Below the pieces are notes generated by a model. That model worked only from the letters and a program-made list of their open reading frames with translations. It was not told the DNA's origin and did no database searches. Shown one piece after another: positions 9,201 through 16,015 of a stretch of 39,043 nucleotides of DNA. How positions within the stretch are numbered: the stretch's first letter is position 1; each line of letters begins with the position of its first letter. The position numbers and the translations under genes are program-made. Source of the DNA: Alphaproteobacteria bacterium (GTDB lineage Bacteria; Myxococcota_A; UBA796; GCA-2862545); assembly GCA_020632955.1 (NCBI GenBank), contig JACKEO010000029.1, forward strand, positions 1-39,043, written 5' to 3'.

Positions 9201-9291
9201 GGCCCATCTCCACCTCCGGGGGCGTGGGGCGCTTGCAGTCGGCGGCGATGAGCAGGGTGGTGCTCAGCACGAGCGTACGGGTGCGGATCAT
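3211..9291 (-). CDS. Large bacterial alpha-2-macroglobulin-like protein
   Basis: A 2026-aa member of the bacterial alpha-2-macroglobulin family, thought to trap proteases that attack the cell envelope. Visible marks are DRHLYRPGETVHVKG near residue 687 (typical of the early MG domains), a VMVDEAVLAL segment near 1190 (start of the region after the bait), the A2M-type stretch ADALWAPAVV, and the thioester motif PYGCNEQ with Cys1531 and Gln1534 (codons at 4690-4701). The C-terminus has the alpha-helical thioester domain and a receptor-binding-like beta domain. The N-terminus is a signal peptide ending AADC (Cys19); Asp before the Cys makes the lipobox poor, so lipidation is uncertain. It is longer than the enterobacterial homologue (about 1650 aa). 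The usual partner gene pbpC is not adjacent. Confidence 0.93.
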   Translation of the reverse strand: MIRTRTLVLSTTLLIAADCKRPTPPEVEMGQTVRAATVPWTVPATEAEESGLVLRLEDGDAPSGDAARPRVAPATPLPLDRVDALLARLEPLDVAPTAEVALRPASTPPPAPGTTVDLPFPPPPDTTPPDVPPGPVQVLRAHPEGEVPIARGVSVTFDRPMVALTTQDRAAGVVPVQLTPQPEGQWRWVGTRTLLFEPSLRMPMATAYRLEVPAGTRAADGSTLETAWTSEFATPPVRLAGSTPTSGPTGLLPVVAMTFDQAVDADALVGALRVEASPADRAGKPLPVAVRRATPAEIAADPQAAALLQQTRPERTLAVVPTAPLPVATRVAVTLPAGAPSAEGPLPTTGDQGLAFQTYDVLALSRTECGGSAARCRPGWSWSLVFTNPLDTDVDLDALVTVSPPLPGARFSIAGQVLVVSGRSQADTTYTVTVAPGLADVFGQTTAVPVQTKVRVDAGDPPWPRVSLPGPNPRIPDPFADPVLPVLAGGVPKVMVEVRRVTPSDWRAASEARDRLWERTPLTMPGEVLARLALPADPDAVQVVDLDLRPYLRDGRGSLLVLVETPPSVPERQRSRDLIWVDVTQLGLVAMVDAEEALIVASDLRTGRGLEGVEITQGGRAFGTTDAHGWLRAERIASGRDAPPLVARSGDDQAVLSAGGFGRWQGWSPGSAGETTVWYVTDDRHLYRPGETVHVKGWVRRVGFGKGGDVRPPNGKGRLGGSVTWRVRDAQGVELGAGEVALDAWQGFALDVPLPTTPNLGQASLQLEGADGSTWHGFAIEEFRRPTFEVAAEVETPGPHVLGQEVLLATTASYFAGGPLPAAEATWTLTSTPVPWSPPGHDDFRFGRWEPSWWHRWWAPQTPGAVSAHEGVTDALGTHRLRVGLEQLAPARTTSVRASARVMDVDRQAQAAEATFLVHPATAYVGVRPTQAFFEADEPVEVDLVAVDLDGEPLPGVALEVELRRMEMRWTRGTWREEVAASLPCAVSAGATPVRCSFRPDAGGRHELVARLTDTEGRPNETRQPIWVQGGAPDPVEQEGIPQERLTLVPDAETYAPGDVARVLVQSPFVPAEGVVTWRRGGLVHEERLVLTEPGAVVEVPIEDGHTPGLALQVDLFGQSARTRRDGTEVEGAPPRPAYATGRLELRVPPLHRKLTVDVQPAAKATAPGSSTTVTVAVTDVDGSPVADAQVALVMVDEAVLALAGGEIPDPLEVFHPDRSDQVADHHGRAAVALVDADALLGGEAEALPMEEEASGGAVRRSLRSLGQADGAEMAPQAMPAGASLRLEKSAVAGVMGGAAPPPPIAVRTDFRADALWAPAVVTGSDGRVTVPVVLPDSLTRYRITAVVVDQGRRFGKGEADLTARLPLMLRPSPPRFLSFGDRAELPLVVQNQTDAPLTFELALRGDNIVVDGADRGGRRASVPAHDRVEVRLPVATDRVGRAVFQAAVASGSHSDAARFDLPVWTPATREAFAVYGSLDGPSGTVALRQPLEVPDDVFPQLGGLRISTSSTALQALTDAVIHLVEYPYGCNEQIASRMIALVALQPVLEAFDVEGLPDRAALEAQVAADVQALVRRMQAGATWGWWRALGERPSVFVTLHVAHALVRADLAGFAVDPTLRVRVLQRLANLEPLLADVHDEPTRRALRAYALMVRRLGGKDTGAESLALYRKAGSVDALGLEATGWILPALAEADPGLLPTVLRGLANRATETAATAQWVTGYGEVEDALILHGSRRTDAVLLDALLQVQPELDLLPKVVAGLLGARTAGHWGSTQEDGWVLLALQRYFHTAEGVTPDLVARAWLGDAAAAEHAFRGRTTETATTDVPMAWLAERGPTDLVLAREGAGRLYYRLGLSYVPRDLVLEPAERGFSVERTYEGVDDPGDVRREADGTWRVRAGARVRVTLRMVAPARRYHVALVDPMPAGFEVLDPGLATTEDLPPAPPDADDPWSRPWWWGTWYDHENLRDERVEAFARTVWPGVHTYTYVVRATTPGSFVASPTTAEEMYHPETFGRSGTMRVIVED
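4690..4701 (-). other. Thioester motif codons (CNEQ)
   Basis: The codons for Cys-Asn-Glu-Gln of the macroglobulin. In this family Cys and Gln form the internal thioester that links covalently to a trapped protease. Both residues are intact, so the trap chemistry is expected to work. Confidence 0.9.
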
Positions 9292-9417
9292 GGGTGGTCC
9301 TCGCTGCGCGGCCCCAACGCGCCCCGCCCGTCGCCCTTACGCTCCCGGGTGCCCTGCGTCCCGCCTCCGGGTAGTCCCCGGGTGGCGGCTGCGGGCGTGG
9401 GCCCGTGGGGGAGCGTC

Positions 9418-10032
9418 GTGCGAGGCTGGATCTACGACGGGCTGCTCGTGTGGCTGACCCGCGACTGGTACGCCGCCGTCCTCGACGGCCTGGCTCCCGG
9501 CACGCGGGTGCTCGACGTGGGCATCGGCACGGGCTCGGCGCTGCTCCACCACGCGCCCCTGCTGGTGGCGCGCGACCTGCACGTCACGGGCGTGGACATC
9601 GACGCCGACTACGTCCGCCGGGCCCTCCGCCGCATCGCCGACGCCGGCCTGGAGGCCCGCGTGCAGGTGCACCACGAGCCCCTCGAGGCCCACCGGGGCG
9701 GTCCCTACGACGTGGTCTACTTCGCCGGCTCCTTCATGCTGCTGGACGACCCCGTGGCCTCGCTGCGCCACGCCGTGGGCCTGCTCGCGCCGGGCGGGCG
9801 CCTGGCCTTCACCCAGACCTTCCAGGTGCGTCGCAGCGCGGTGATGGAGCGCCTCAAGCCCGTGCTGCGCGCGCTCACCACGGTGGACTTCGGCCAGGTG
9901 ACCTACGAGGCCGACTTCGCGCGCGTGCTCGCGGAGGCCGGCGTGGAGGTGGTGCAGGAGCGCGTGCTCTCCGCGCGCGCCGGCCGCTCGGCCCGGGTGG
10001 TGTGGGCCCGGCCGCAGGCCGCGGTGGGCTGA
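9418..10032 (+). CDS. Class I SAM-dependent methyltransferase
   Basis: A Rossmann-fold methyltransferase of about 204 residues. Motif I is LDVGIGTGSALL (SAM binding), the acidic end of strand 2 is VTGVDIDADYV, and the post-I/IV region is YDVVYFAGSFMLL followed by LLAPGGRLAFTQTF, which fits the UbiE/Methyltransf_11-type core. The substrate cannot be read from the sequence. The start is uncertain: GTG at 9418 follows a GGGGGAG stretch, but in-frame GTG codons at 9397 and 9382 are also possible. The gene diverges from the macroglobulin across about 126 bp and is followed 48 nt later by a GT-C-like membrane protein, with which it may be co-transcribed. Confidence 0.85.
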   Translation: MRGWIYDGLLVWLTRDWYAAVLDGLAPGTRVLDVGIGTGSALLHHAPLLVARDLHVTGVDIDADYVRRALRRIADAGLEARVQVHHEPLEAHRGGPYDVVYFAGSFMLLDDPVASLRHAVGLLAPGGRLAFTQTFQVRRSAVMERLKPVLRALTTVDFGQVTYEADFARVLAEAGVEVVQERVLSARAGRSARVVWARPQAAVG

Positions 10033-10080
10033 CGGCGTCGCGCCCGCTACGGTGCCGCGCCCGCGAGGTCCGTCGCGACC

Positions 10081-11553
10081 ATGCCCCCCTCCGATCCCCT
10101 CCTGAGCCGCGATCCCGATCCGCGCGTGCCGTGGTGGCTCGAGGCGCTGCCGGTGGCCGCGTTGGCGCTCGGCCTGTTCCAGCTGGCGGTGTTCGTCACG
10201 CAGGCCGACCTGTGGACCCGCATGTACAAGTGGTTCTGGGTCTGGCTCCCGCAGGAGGTGGGACCCACCTGGGTGGTGGCGATGGTGGCGGTGCTGCCGC
10301 TGCTGTCGTGGGCGCTGGCGGTGCGGCTGGGCCCGGCGCGCCCCTGGGGCGTCGTGGCCACGATCTGCGTCCTCTTCACCTTTGGCCAGCACGGCTGGTC
10401 GTGGGTGGAGGGGGAGGGGCTGGACGGGATGCGGGAGCACATCGCCCGCGCCGGTCACATGCAGTTCGCCGAGCTCGCGGTGGAGGAGCCGAGCATGTGG
10501 CGCGTGGCCAGCCGCTACGAGGAGCTGGTGCAGGTAGGCGAGATCCGACGCTTCGCCCGGTCGAAGCCCCCCGGCACCCTGCTGTTCTACATGGCGACCG
10601 AGCGCCTCGCCCGGCCGCTGGCCGTCGACCACCGCCCCGAGTCCCGGCTGGCGGCGCTCCACACCTTCGCCGCGATCACCTGGCCGCTCCTCGCCTCGCT
10701 CGCCCTGTTCCCGCTCTTCGGCCTCGGTCGACGCCTCACCGACGATCGCACCGCGCTGCTCGCCGTGGTGCTCTACACGGCCACCCCCGCCGCCACGCAC
10801 ATCGCGATGCACCTCGACAAGGTGCTGTTCCCGCTGGTGTTCACCGGCATCGCCTGGCTGGCGGTGGAGGCGGTGCTCGCGGCGCGTGCCCGCACGGCGT
10901 GGGCGCTGGGCGCCGCCGCGGGAGCGCTGGCCTTCGTGGGCCTCGGCCTCAGCTTCGTGCTCGGCTTCGCGCTGCCGGTCGCCGGGGCGGCGGCGTTGGG
11001 GGCCGCGTGGCGCGCGGATCCCTCCTGGCGGGTGCGGGGTGTGCGGCTCGTGCGGGCGCTGGTGCCGGCCGTGCTCGCGGGCGGCCTGCTGTTCGGCCTC
11101 GCGTGGCTCGTCGCCGGCTACGATCCGCTGGTGCGCTTCCAGCACGCGCGCACCTACCACGAGCACTACAAGGGCTGGGACGGCACCTGGCGCACCACGG
11201 TGCACTTCGGCGCTCTCGACGCGCTGGAGTGGGGGCTCTGGGCGGGCCTGCCGGTGGCCGCCCTCTGGCTGCAGCGAAGCTGGCAGGCCGTGCGCGAGGG
11301 GGCGGCAGGGCTGTGGTCGGGCGTCACGCCGACGGGGGGCGCGCTGCTCCTCGTCATGGGCTGGGTGGTGGCCTTCGGTCACACCAAGGGCGAGACGGCG
11401 CGCCTGTGGCTGCCCTGGCTCCCCGTGGTCTGCCTCCTCGCCGCCCAGCAGCTGCGGCGCCAGCGGGCGGGTCCCCAGCTCGCGGCGGGTCTCGTGCTGG
11501 CGCTTCAGGTGGCGCTGGTGTGGGCCACGAAGGTGGTGCAGGACTTCCGCTGA
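10081..11553 (+). CDS. Polytopic membrane protein, GT-C glycosyltransferase-like
   Basis: A 490-aa integral membrane protein with about ten or more hydrophobic segments. Residues 161-165 read SKPPG followed by TLLFYMATERL, which resembles the KPP/HPP loop of ArnT/PMT-type lipid-linked sugar transferases; a loop with Asp (TQADLW, 40-45) follows the first membrane helix, where this fold keeps its acidic residue. I infer a GT-C enzyme that takes sugar from a polyprenyl carrier on the outer face of the inner membrane, but donor and acceptor are unknown. The gene converges with the polytopic gene at 11557, leaving 3 nt between the stops. Confidence 0.7.
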   Translation: MPPSDPLLSRDPDPRVPWWLEALPVAALALGLFQLAVFVTQADLWTRMYKWFWVWLPQEVGPTWVVAMVAVLPLLSWALAVRLGPARPWGVVATICVLFTFGQHGWSWVEGEGLDGMREHIARAGHMQFAELAVEEPSMWRVASRYEELVQVGEIRRFARSKPPGTLLFYMATERLARPLAVDHRPESRLAALHTFAAITWPLLASLALFPLFGLGRRLTDDRTALLAVVLYTATPAATHIAMHLDKVLFPLVFTGIAWLAVEAVLAARARTAWALGAAAGALAFVGLGLSFVLGFALPVAGAAALGAAWRADPSWRVRGVRLVRALVPAVLAGGLLFGLAWLVAGYDPLVRFQHARTYHEHYKGWDGTWRTTVHFGALDALEWGLWAGLPVAALWLQRSWQAVREGAAGLWSGVTPTGGALLLVMGWVVAFGHTKGETARLWLPWLPVVCLLAAQQLRRQRAGPQLAAGLVLALQVALVWATKVVQDFR

Positions 11554-11556
11554 GGG

Positions 11557-13215
11557 TCAGGGGGCCGGGGCGCGGCCGGGCACCAGGTGCCAGGTGCGCA
11601 CCACCGCGGCGGGCGTCGTGCCGCCGTGCTGGGGGTGGACGAAGGCCACGCCGGCCCCCTCCACCCGTGCCAGCAGCGGCAGGTCCGTGAGGGGCGCGCA
11701 GCCGCCGTCCGCGCAGTCCAGTCCGGCGTAGGCCACGGCGCAGGGCGCCTCGCCGAGGAGGGCCACGGCCTCGCCGAGGTCGAGGTGGGCCGGTGCCTCC
11801 ACGTAGCGGTGCCCGCCCGTGCGTCGCGGCACGAGCGCGGCCCAGGCCAGCCGGTCGGGCCCCGGGGGACCGCCCCACCGCATGCCGCGGGTGAGCAGGG
11901 CGCAGTCGGGGTGGTCGTCCACCCAGCGGGCGAGGTCGCGCACCTCCTCGGCGGCGCTGGACGGCGGCCCGAAGGGGTCGGGCGGGCCGCTGACCGGGTC
12001 GATGCCCACCACGCGGGCCAGCCCGGGCACGGGGCCCACGAAGGCGAGCACCAGCAGGAAGGCGCGCTCGACCTGGCCCTGCACCAGCTGCCGCACGCCC
12101 AGCACGGCCAGCCCCACCACGGCCGGGAGCAGCGGCAGCACGTAGCGGTAGAGCTCCCAGGCCGCGACCTGCCCGGGGGCGTGCACCGACAGCTTGCCGT
12201 GGGCCGCGAGCCGGGCGGTCCCGTAGGTCACGAGGAGGGCGACGGGGACCAGGCCGTGGCGGAGGGGACGCGCAAGGGCGGCGCTCCCCCCGTGGAAGGC
12301 CAGCACCACGAGGACGGCAGGCAGGACCGCGAGGAGGAAGACCGGCAGCAGCACCCCGTGCACGTCCAGCGGATGCAGGGCGTCGAGCAGCCAGCCGGCG
12401 TGGCCGAGCGCGCCGGCGCCGCTGCTCCCCGAGGGCGTGGGCCACCACCACGCCAGGAGCAGCCAGCAGGGCAGGAGCGCGAGCGCCCCCCAGCCGAGGA
12501 GACGCGCGAGGGGCCATCGGTCGGCGCGCGCGTCGAGCCCGGTCCCCGCGCAGGCCGTGACCACCAGCCCCGCCAGCCCGAGGGCGGCCAGCTCCACCCG
12601 GTGGGACGTCAGCAGCAGGGCCACCAGCACGGCCGCCGTCGACGCCGCCACACGCTCCCGACCCCGGCTGGCCGGCGCACCGGCCACGAGCAACGCGCCC
12701 AGCGCGACGTAGGCCTGGGCCACGGCCGCGTCCACGTCGGTGGTGGCGGCCACGAGGGTGGCCGGCGTGGTCCAGCTCACCGCGCCCAGCACGAGGCCGG
12801 GCGCCAGGCCCAGGGTGCGCACCCCCAGCGTGGTGAGCAGCACGGCGGTCCAGCCCGCGAAGATCAGGTGCAGCGTGATCGTGGCGCGCAGACCCTGGCG
12901 CAGCCCCAGCCACGAGCCCCACATCTGGTCGGCCAGGAAGCTCTCGTCGCCCACCTCGCCGGCGGCGGTGGCCACGTGCAGCAGCGTCCAGCCCTCGCGC
13001 AGCGGGTGGAAGGCCTCCACCGGGAGGTCGGCGCCGAGGCGGGGGGCGACGAGGGCCCAGAGCGCGCCGAGCAGCACCGGCAGCGCGATGTCGTGCGGGC
13101 GGTCGGCACCCCGGCGGAGGCGGGCGTGGAGCCACGCCCCGAGGGCCACGAGCAGCGCGACGTGCAGCACCGCGCCGACGGTGGGCGCCACGGCCTGCAG
13201 CGCCCTCAGGTCCAC
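11557..13215 (-). CDS. Polytopic membrane protein, possibly GT-C-like
   Basis: A 552-aa protein with roughly a dozen hydrophobic helices through residue about 400, then a soluble C-terminal part of about 130 residues containing several Cys (HPDCALL, EAPCAVAYAGLDCADGGC). The overall plan (polytopic core plus outer soluble tail) fits a lipid-linked glycosyltransferase or related envelope enzyme, but I see no diagnostic motif, so the family is a guess. It starts with GTG (13213-13215) only 3 nt after the stop of the upstream S9 peptidase, so the two are very probably translated from one message. Confidence 0.7.
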   Translation of the reverse strand: MDLRALQAVAPTVGAVLHVALLVALGAWLHARLRRGADRPHDIALPVLLGALWALVAPRLGADLPVEAFHPLREGWTLLHVATAAGEVGDESFLADQMWGSWLGLRQGLRATITLHLIFAGWTAVLLTTLGVRTLGLAPGLVLGAVSWTTPATLVAATTDVDAAVAQAYVALGALLVAGAPASRGRERVAASTAAVLVALLLTSHRVELAALGLAGLVVTACAGTGLDARADRWPLARLLGWGALALLPCWLLLAWWWPTPSGSSGAGALGHAGWLLDALHPLDVHGVLLPVFLLAVLPAVLVVLAFHGGSAALARPLRHGLVPVALLVTYGTARLAAHGKLSVHAPGQVAAWELYRYVLPLLPAVVGLAVLGVRQLVQGQVERAFLLVLAFVGPVPGLARVVGIDPVSGPPDPFGPPSSAAEEVRDLARWVDDHPDCALLTRGMRWGGPPGPDRLAWAALVPRRTGGHRYVEAPAHLDLGEAVALLGEAPCAVAYAGLDCADGGCAPLTDLPLLARVEGAGVAFVHPQHGGTTPAAVVRTWHLVPGRAPAP

Positions 13216-13218
13216 GCG

Positions 13219-15282
13219 CTACTCCAGGGCGGCGTGCGCCGCGTCGGCGGCGTCGGTGCCCTCGGGCGCGGCGCGCACCCAGTGGTCCAGCCAGGCGCGG
13301 TCCCAGGCCAGGCGGGTCTCGAGGTGGACGCGGCGCCGGAGCCCGTGGCCCGCCTCCGGGTAGATGACGAGCTCCGAGGGCACCCCCAGCTGCTGCAGGG
13401 CGCGGAACCAGGCCTGGCCGTGCGCCAGCGGCACCCGCGCGTCGTCCTCGCCGTGGTGGATCAGGGTGGGCGTGCGCACGGCGCCCACCGCCGCGAGCGG
13501 CGAGCCGGCGCGCACCAGGTCGGGCGCCTCCCAGGGCAGCTTGCCGTCCAGGAAGCTCACCACGTGGGCCGGCGTGTCCTCGAGCGCCCACTGCATGGCC
13601 AGGTCGACCACGCCCGCGCCCACGATGGCCGCGTCGAAGCGATCGGTGTGCGTGGTGAGCGCCGCCGCGAGGTAGCCGCCGTTGCTCCAGCCCGACACCG
13701 CCAGACGCTCCGGGTCGGCGAGGCCCCGCTCCACCAGGGCGTCCACCCCGGCGAGGATGTCGGCCACCTCCACCTCGTTCTCGTGCCCGATGAGATCGGT
13801 GAGGAAGGCGTCGCCGTAGCCCATGCTGCCCCGGTAGTTGGGCAGGAACACCGCGTACCCGGCGCCGGCGAGCAGGCCGCGCCCCCCCAGGCTGGCCTTG
13901 CGCCCGATGCTCTCGAAGCCCGTGGGCCCGCCGTGCAGCAGCACCACGAGGGGCAGGGGACCCTGCTCGGGACGCCAGCTGGGCGGCAGCTCGACGATGC
14001 CCTCCACGGTGGTGCCGTCGGGCGACGTCCAGCTCACGTCCTTCACGCGGGGCAGCGCCCAGTCGGCCGCCTGCGGGTTGAGGTCGGACAGCTCCTGCGG
14101 GAAGAGGTTCCCGCGCGCCGGCAGGCGGTAGACCTCGGGGAAGCGCTCGGGCGTGCCGATCACCGCGTAGATGTCGCGCCCGTCGCCCGAGAAGCCGACG
14201 TCGTGCACCACCACGTCGCCCTTCGGGAAGACCCGCTGCGCGCCGGTGCGCCCCGAACGGATCTGCGTGGTGCACAGCAGGCGGACCCGCGCGTGCTCCA
14301 CGACGCGCTGGCAGAGGTCGCGGGTGCCCGGCACCCAGGTGGCCGCGCCCACCGCGTGCACCTCGCCGGGACGGGCGAGGGGGATCACCACGGGCTCGGT
14401 GCCGGCCAGCTCCACCACGAAGGTCTCGCCCGGGTGGCCGTCGAAGTCGATGCGCACCGCCAGGGCGCGGCCGTCGGACGCCCAGGCCAGCCCGTCGAGC
14501 CAGCCGTACGGCGAGGCGGCCTCGGCGCGCCAGGCGGCGTCGGGGACCGTGACCTCCTCGTGGCTGGCGGGGCCGTACAGGCGCAGGTCGGAGCCGCCCT
14601 CGTGGGTGACCAGCGCCGCGTCGGGCGCCGTGATGGCGGCCACCCAGCGGGCGTCGGGCGCCACGGCCAGCTCCACCACGTAGCGGTCGGGCGACCACAC
14701 CGGCTCGAGCCGCCAGGTGGACAGGTCGAGCCGGTGGACGGTGCTCCGCGTGCGCGTGCGGTCGGCGTAGTGCACGTCGGACCAGGTGTCGCGCAGGTGC
14801 TCCCAGGCGTCGTCGCCGTGGCCGTCGTCGTGGGTGAGCAGCCAGAGCGCGCCGTCCTCGCGGGCCAGCTCGAAGGCCGCCACGCCGCCCGGCACCGTGG
14901 TGAGCGCCGCGGGCGTGCCGCCGGCCAGGGGCACCCGGTGCACCTGCGTGGCGCCCGAGGGGTCGTCGGCGAGGAAGTAGACCCAGGCGTCGCCGGGGCC
15001 GATCACGGGGGCGCGGAGGCCCTCCACGCCGAAGGTGAGCCGCGTGGTGGCCCTGCCGCGCGCGTCGATGGCCCACAGGTCGCTCGATCGTCCGTCGCGC
15101 CCGTCCTCCCAGCGGCTCCGCACGAAGACGGCGGTGCGCCCGGTGCGGTCGACGGCCAGCTCGCTCGCGCGGTCGAGGGTGAACACCGCGCGCTCCAGCG
15201 GCAGGGCCTCGGCCGGCGCCGCGCCGGCGGGCGCGGCCGACGCGATCGGGAGCGTCAGGAGCAGGGCGACCGTCACGGGCAC
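13219..15282 (-). CDS. S9 family (prolyl oligopeptidase/acylaminoacyl-type) peptidase
   Basis: A 687-aa serine peptidase with an N-terminal beta-propeller (residues about 30-410) and a C-terminal alpha/beta-hydrolase domain. Catalytic Ser533 lies in GWSNGG, Asp614 in GEDDARVP and His645 in PEAGHG; the oxyanion region is LLHGGPTG (448-454). The propeller restricts such enzymes to short peptides. The start is taken as GTG 15280-15282; GTG 15274-15276 is equally possible. Both give a hydrophobic N-terminus (TVALLLTLPIASA) that looks like a signal sequence, though it lacks the usual positive charge. The frame stays open far upstream, but that stretch overlaps the divergent cytochrome gene and is not coding-like. 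Coupled to the membrane gene downstream. Confidence 0.9.
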   Translation of the reverse strand: MPVTVALLLTLPIASAAPAGAAPAEALPLERAVFTLDRASELAVDRTGRTAVFVRSRWEDGRDGRSSDLWAIDARGRATTRLTFGVEGLRAPVIGPGDAWVYFLADDPSGATQVHRVPLAGGTPAALTTVPGGVAAFELAREDGALWLLTHDDGHGDDAWEHLRDTWSDVHYADRTRTRSTVHRLDLSTWRLEPVWSPDRYVVELAVAPDARWVAAITAPDAALVTHEGGSDLRLYGPASHEEVTVPDAAWRAEAASPYGWLDGLAWASDGRALAVRIDFDGHPGETFVVELAGTEPVVIPLARPGEVHAVGAATWVPGTRDLCQRVVEHARVRLLCTTQIRSGRTGAQRVFPKGDVVVHDVGFSGDGRDIYAVIGTPERFPEVYRLPARGNLFPQELSDLNPQAADWALPRVKDVSWTSPDGTTVEGIVELPPSWRPEQGPLPLVVLLHGGPTGFESIGRKASLGGRGLLAGAGYAVFLPNYRGSMGYGDAFLTDLIGHENEVEVADILAGVDALVERGLADPERLAVSGWSNGGYLAAALTTHTDRFDAAIVGAGVVDLAMQWALEDTPAHVVSFLDGKLPWEAPDLVRAGSPLAAVGAVRTPTLIHHGEDDARVPLAHGQAWFRALQQLGVPSELVIYPEAGHGLRRRVHLETRLAWDRAWLDHWVRAAPEGTDAADAAHAALE

Positions 15283-15417
15283 CTCGGGCTTCGGGAGGAG
15301 GGTGCGGACACCCGAGAGCCCACCGGGTGCCTCCGCCGGACGCGCGGGCGCGACGACTCGTGACGAACGGCATATGCAGCCGCGCGCCGCGGGGCACACG
15401 GCGGCCAGGGAGGAAGC
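15283..15417. promoter_or_regulatory. Divergent promoter region, S9 peptidase / cytochrome c
   Basis: These 135 bp separate two genes that point away from each other and must hold both promoters. A rare AT-rich patch, CATATG (15371-15376), sits about 41 nt before the cytochrome start and could be its -10 area. No clear operator palindrome was found. Confidence 0.4.
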
Positions 15418-15954
15418 ATGCGCAAGCTCGTCATCGTCAGTCTCGGGATCGCCGCCCTCGTCGCCTGCGGGGGCTCCGAGTCCGCGCCGGAGCCCGTCGC
15501 GGAGGCGCCGCAGAAGATGGAGGAGGCCAAGCCGATGGAGGAGGCCCCCGCCGAGGAGCCCGCCGCCGCCGCCGAGCCCGTCGCCGCGGAGCTGTCGCCC
15601 GAGGAGGCCGCCAAGGCCCAGCTCGAGCTCGGCAAGAACGTCTACGAGACGGGCGGCACCGGCGGCGTGGCCTGCCAGACCTGCCACATGGCGAACGGCC
15701 AGGGCGTGCCGGGCGCCTTCCCTCCGCTCGCCGGTGCGGGTGAGGCGATGGGCGACTGCACCACGCACGCCGGCTACGTCATCAAGGGCCTCACCGGCGA
15801 GATCGAGGTGCTGGGCCAGAAGTACAACGGCGCGATGCCGGCGCAGGGCAACCTGTCCGACGTCGAGATCGCCGCGGTCATCAGCTACGAGCGCACCAGC
15901 TGGGGCAACGACTACGGCGCCTGCACCGCCGAGCAGGTCGCCGCCGCCCGCTGA
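15418..15954 (+). CDS. Lipoprotein cytochrome c (class I)
   Basis: A 178-aa membrane-anchored monoheme cytochrome c. The signal peptide ends in a lipobox, ALVAC (Cys17), followed by an Ala/Glu/Pro-rich tether (residues 20-65). The heme site is CQTCH (86-90), and Met140 in YNGAMPAQ is the likely second axial ligand. Two further cysteines (Cys114 and Cys169) may form a disulfide. The role is one-electron carriage at the periplasmic face, for example to a terminal oxidase; no oxidase genes are near. The start has a strong ribosome binding site, AGGGAGGA (15407-15414). It ends just before a strong hairpin, so it is probably transcribed alone. Confidence 0.93.
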   Translation: MRKLVIVSLGIAALVACGGSESAPEPVAEAPQKMEEAKPMEEAPAEEPAAAAEPVAAELSPEEAAKAQLELGKNVYETGGTGGVACQTCHMANGQGVPGAFPPLAGAGEAMGDCTTHAGYVIKGLTGEIEVLGQKYNGAMPAQGNLSDVEIAAVISYERTSWGNDYGACTAEQVAAAR

Positions 15955-15962
15955 TCCCCGCC

Positions 15963-15992
15963 CGGGAGACGCGCCGGGCAGCGCGTCTCCCG
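15963..15992 (+). terminator. 12-bp hairpin after cytochrome c
   Basis: CGGGAGACGCGC (15963-15974) pairs perfectly with 15981-15992 around a 6-base loop. It starts 9 nt after the cytochrome stop and ends 23 nt before dinB. There is no T run after it. It probably ends or stabilises the cytochrome transcript. Confidence 0.7.
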
Positions 15993-16015
15993 CGCACGGG
16001 TGATCCTGGTCCGCG

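Noticed and set aside
2959..10032. A 2357-codon plus-strand open frame
   Set aside because: It runs antisense to the macroglobulin gene and translates to His/Gly/Ala/Arg-rich low complexity; only its last 205 codons (the methyltransferase) are a real gene. Long antisense frames are expected at this GC content.
11587..15363. A 1258-codon plus-strand frame
   Set aside because: Antisense to the polytopic membrane protein and the S9 peptidase, both of which have clear motifs or membrane helices; the translation is His/Gln/Gly/Val/Ala-rich.
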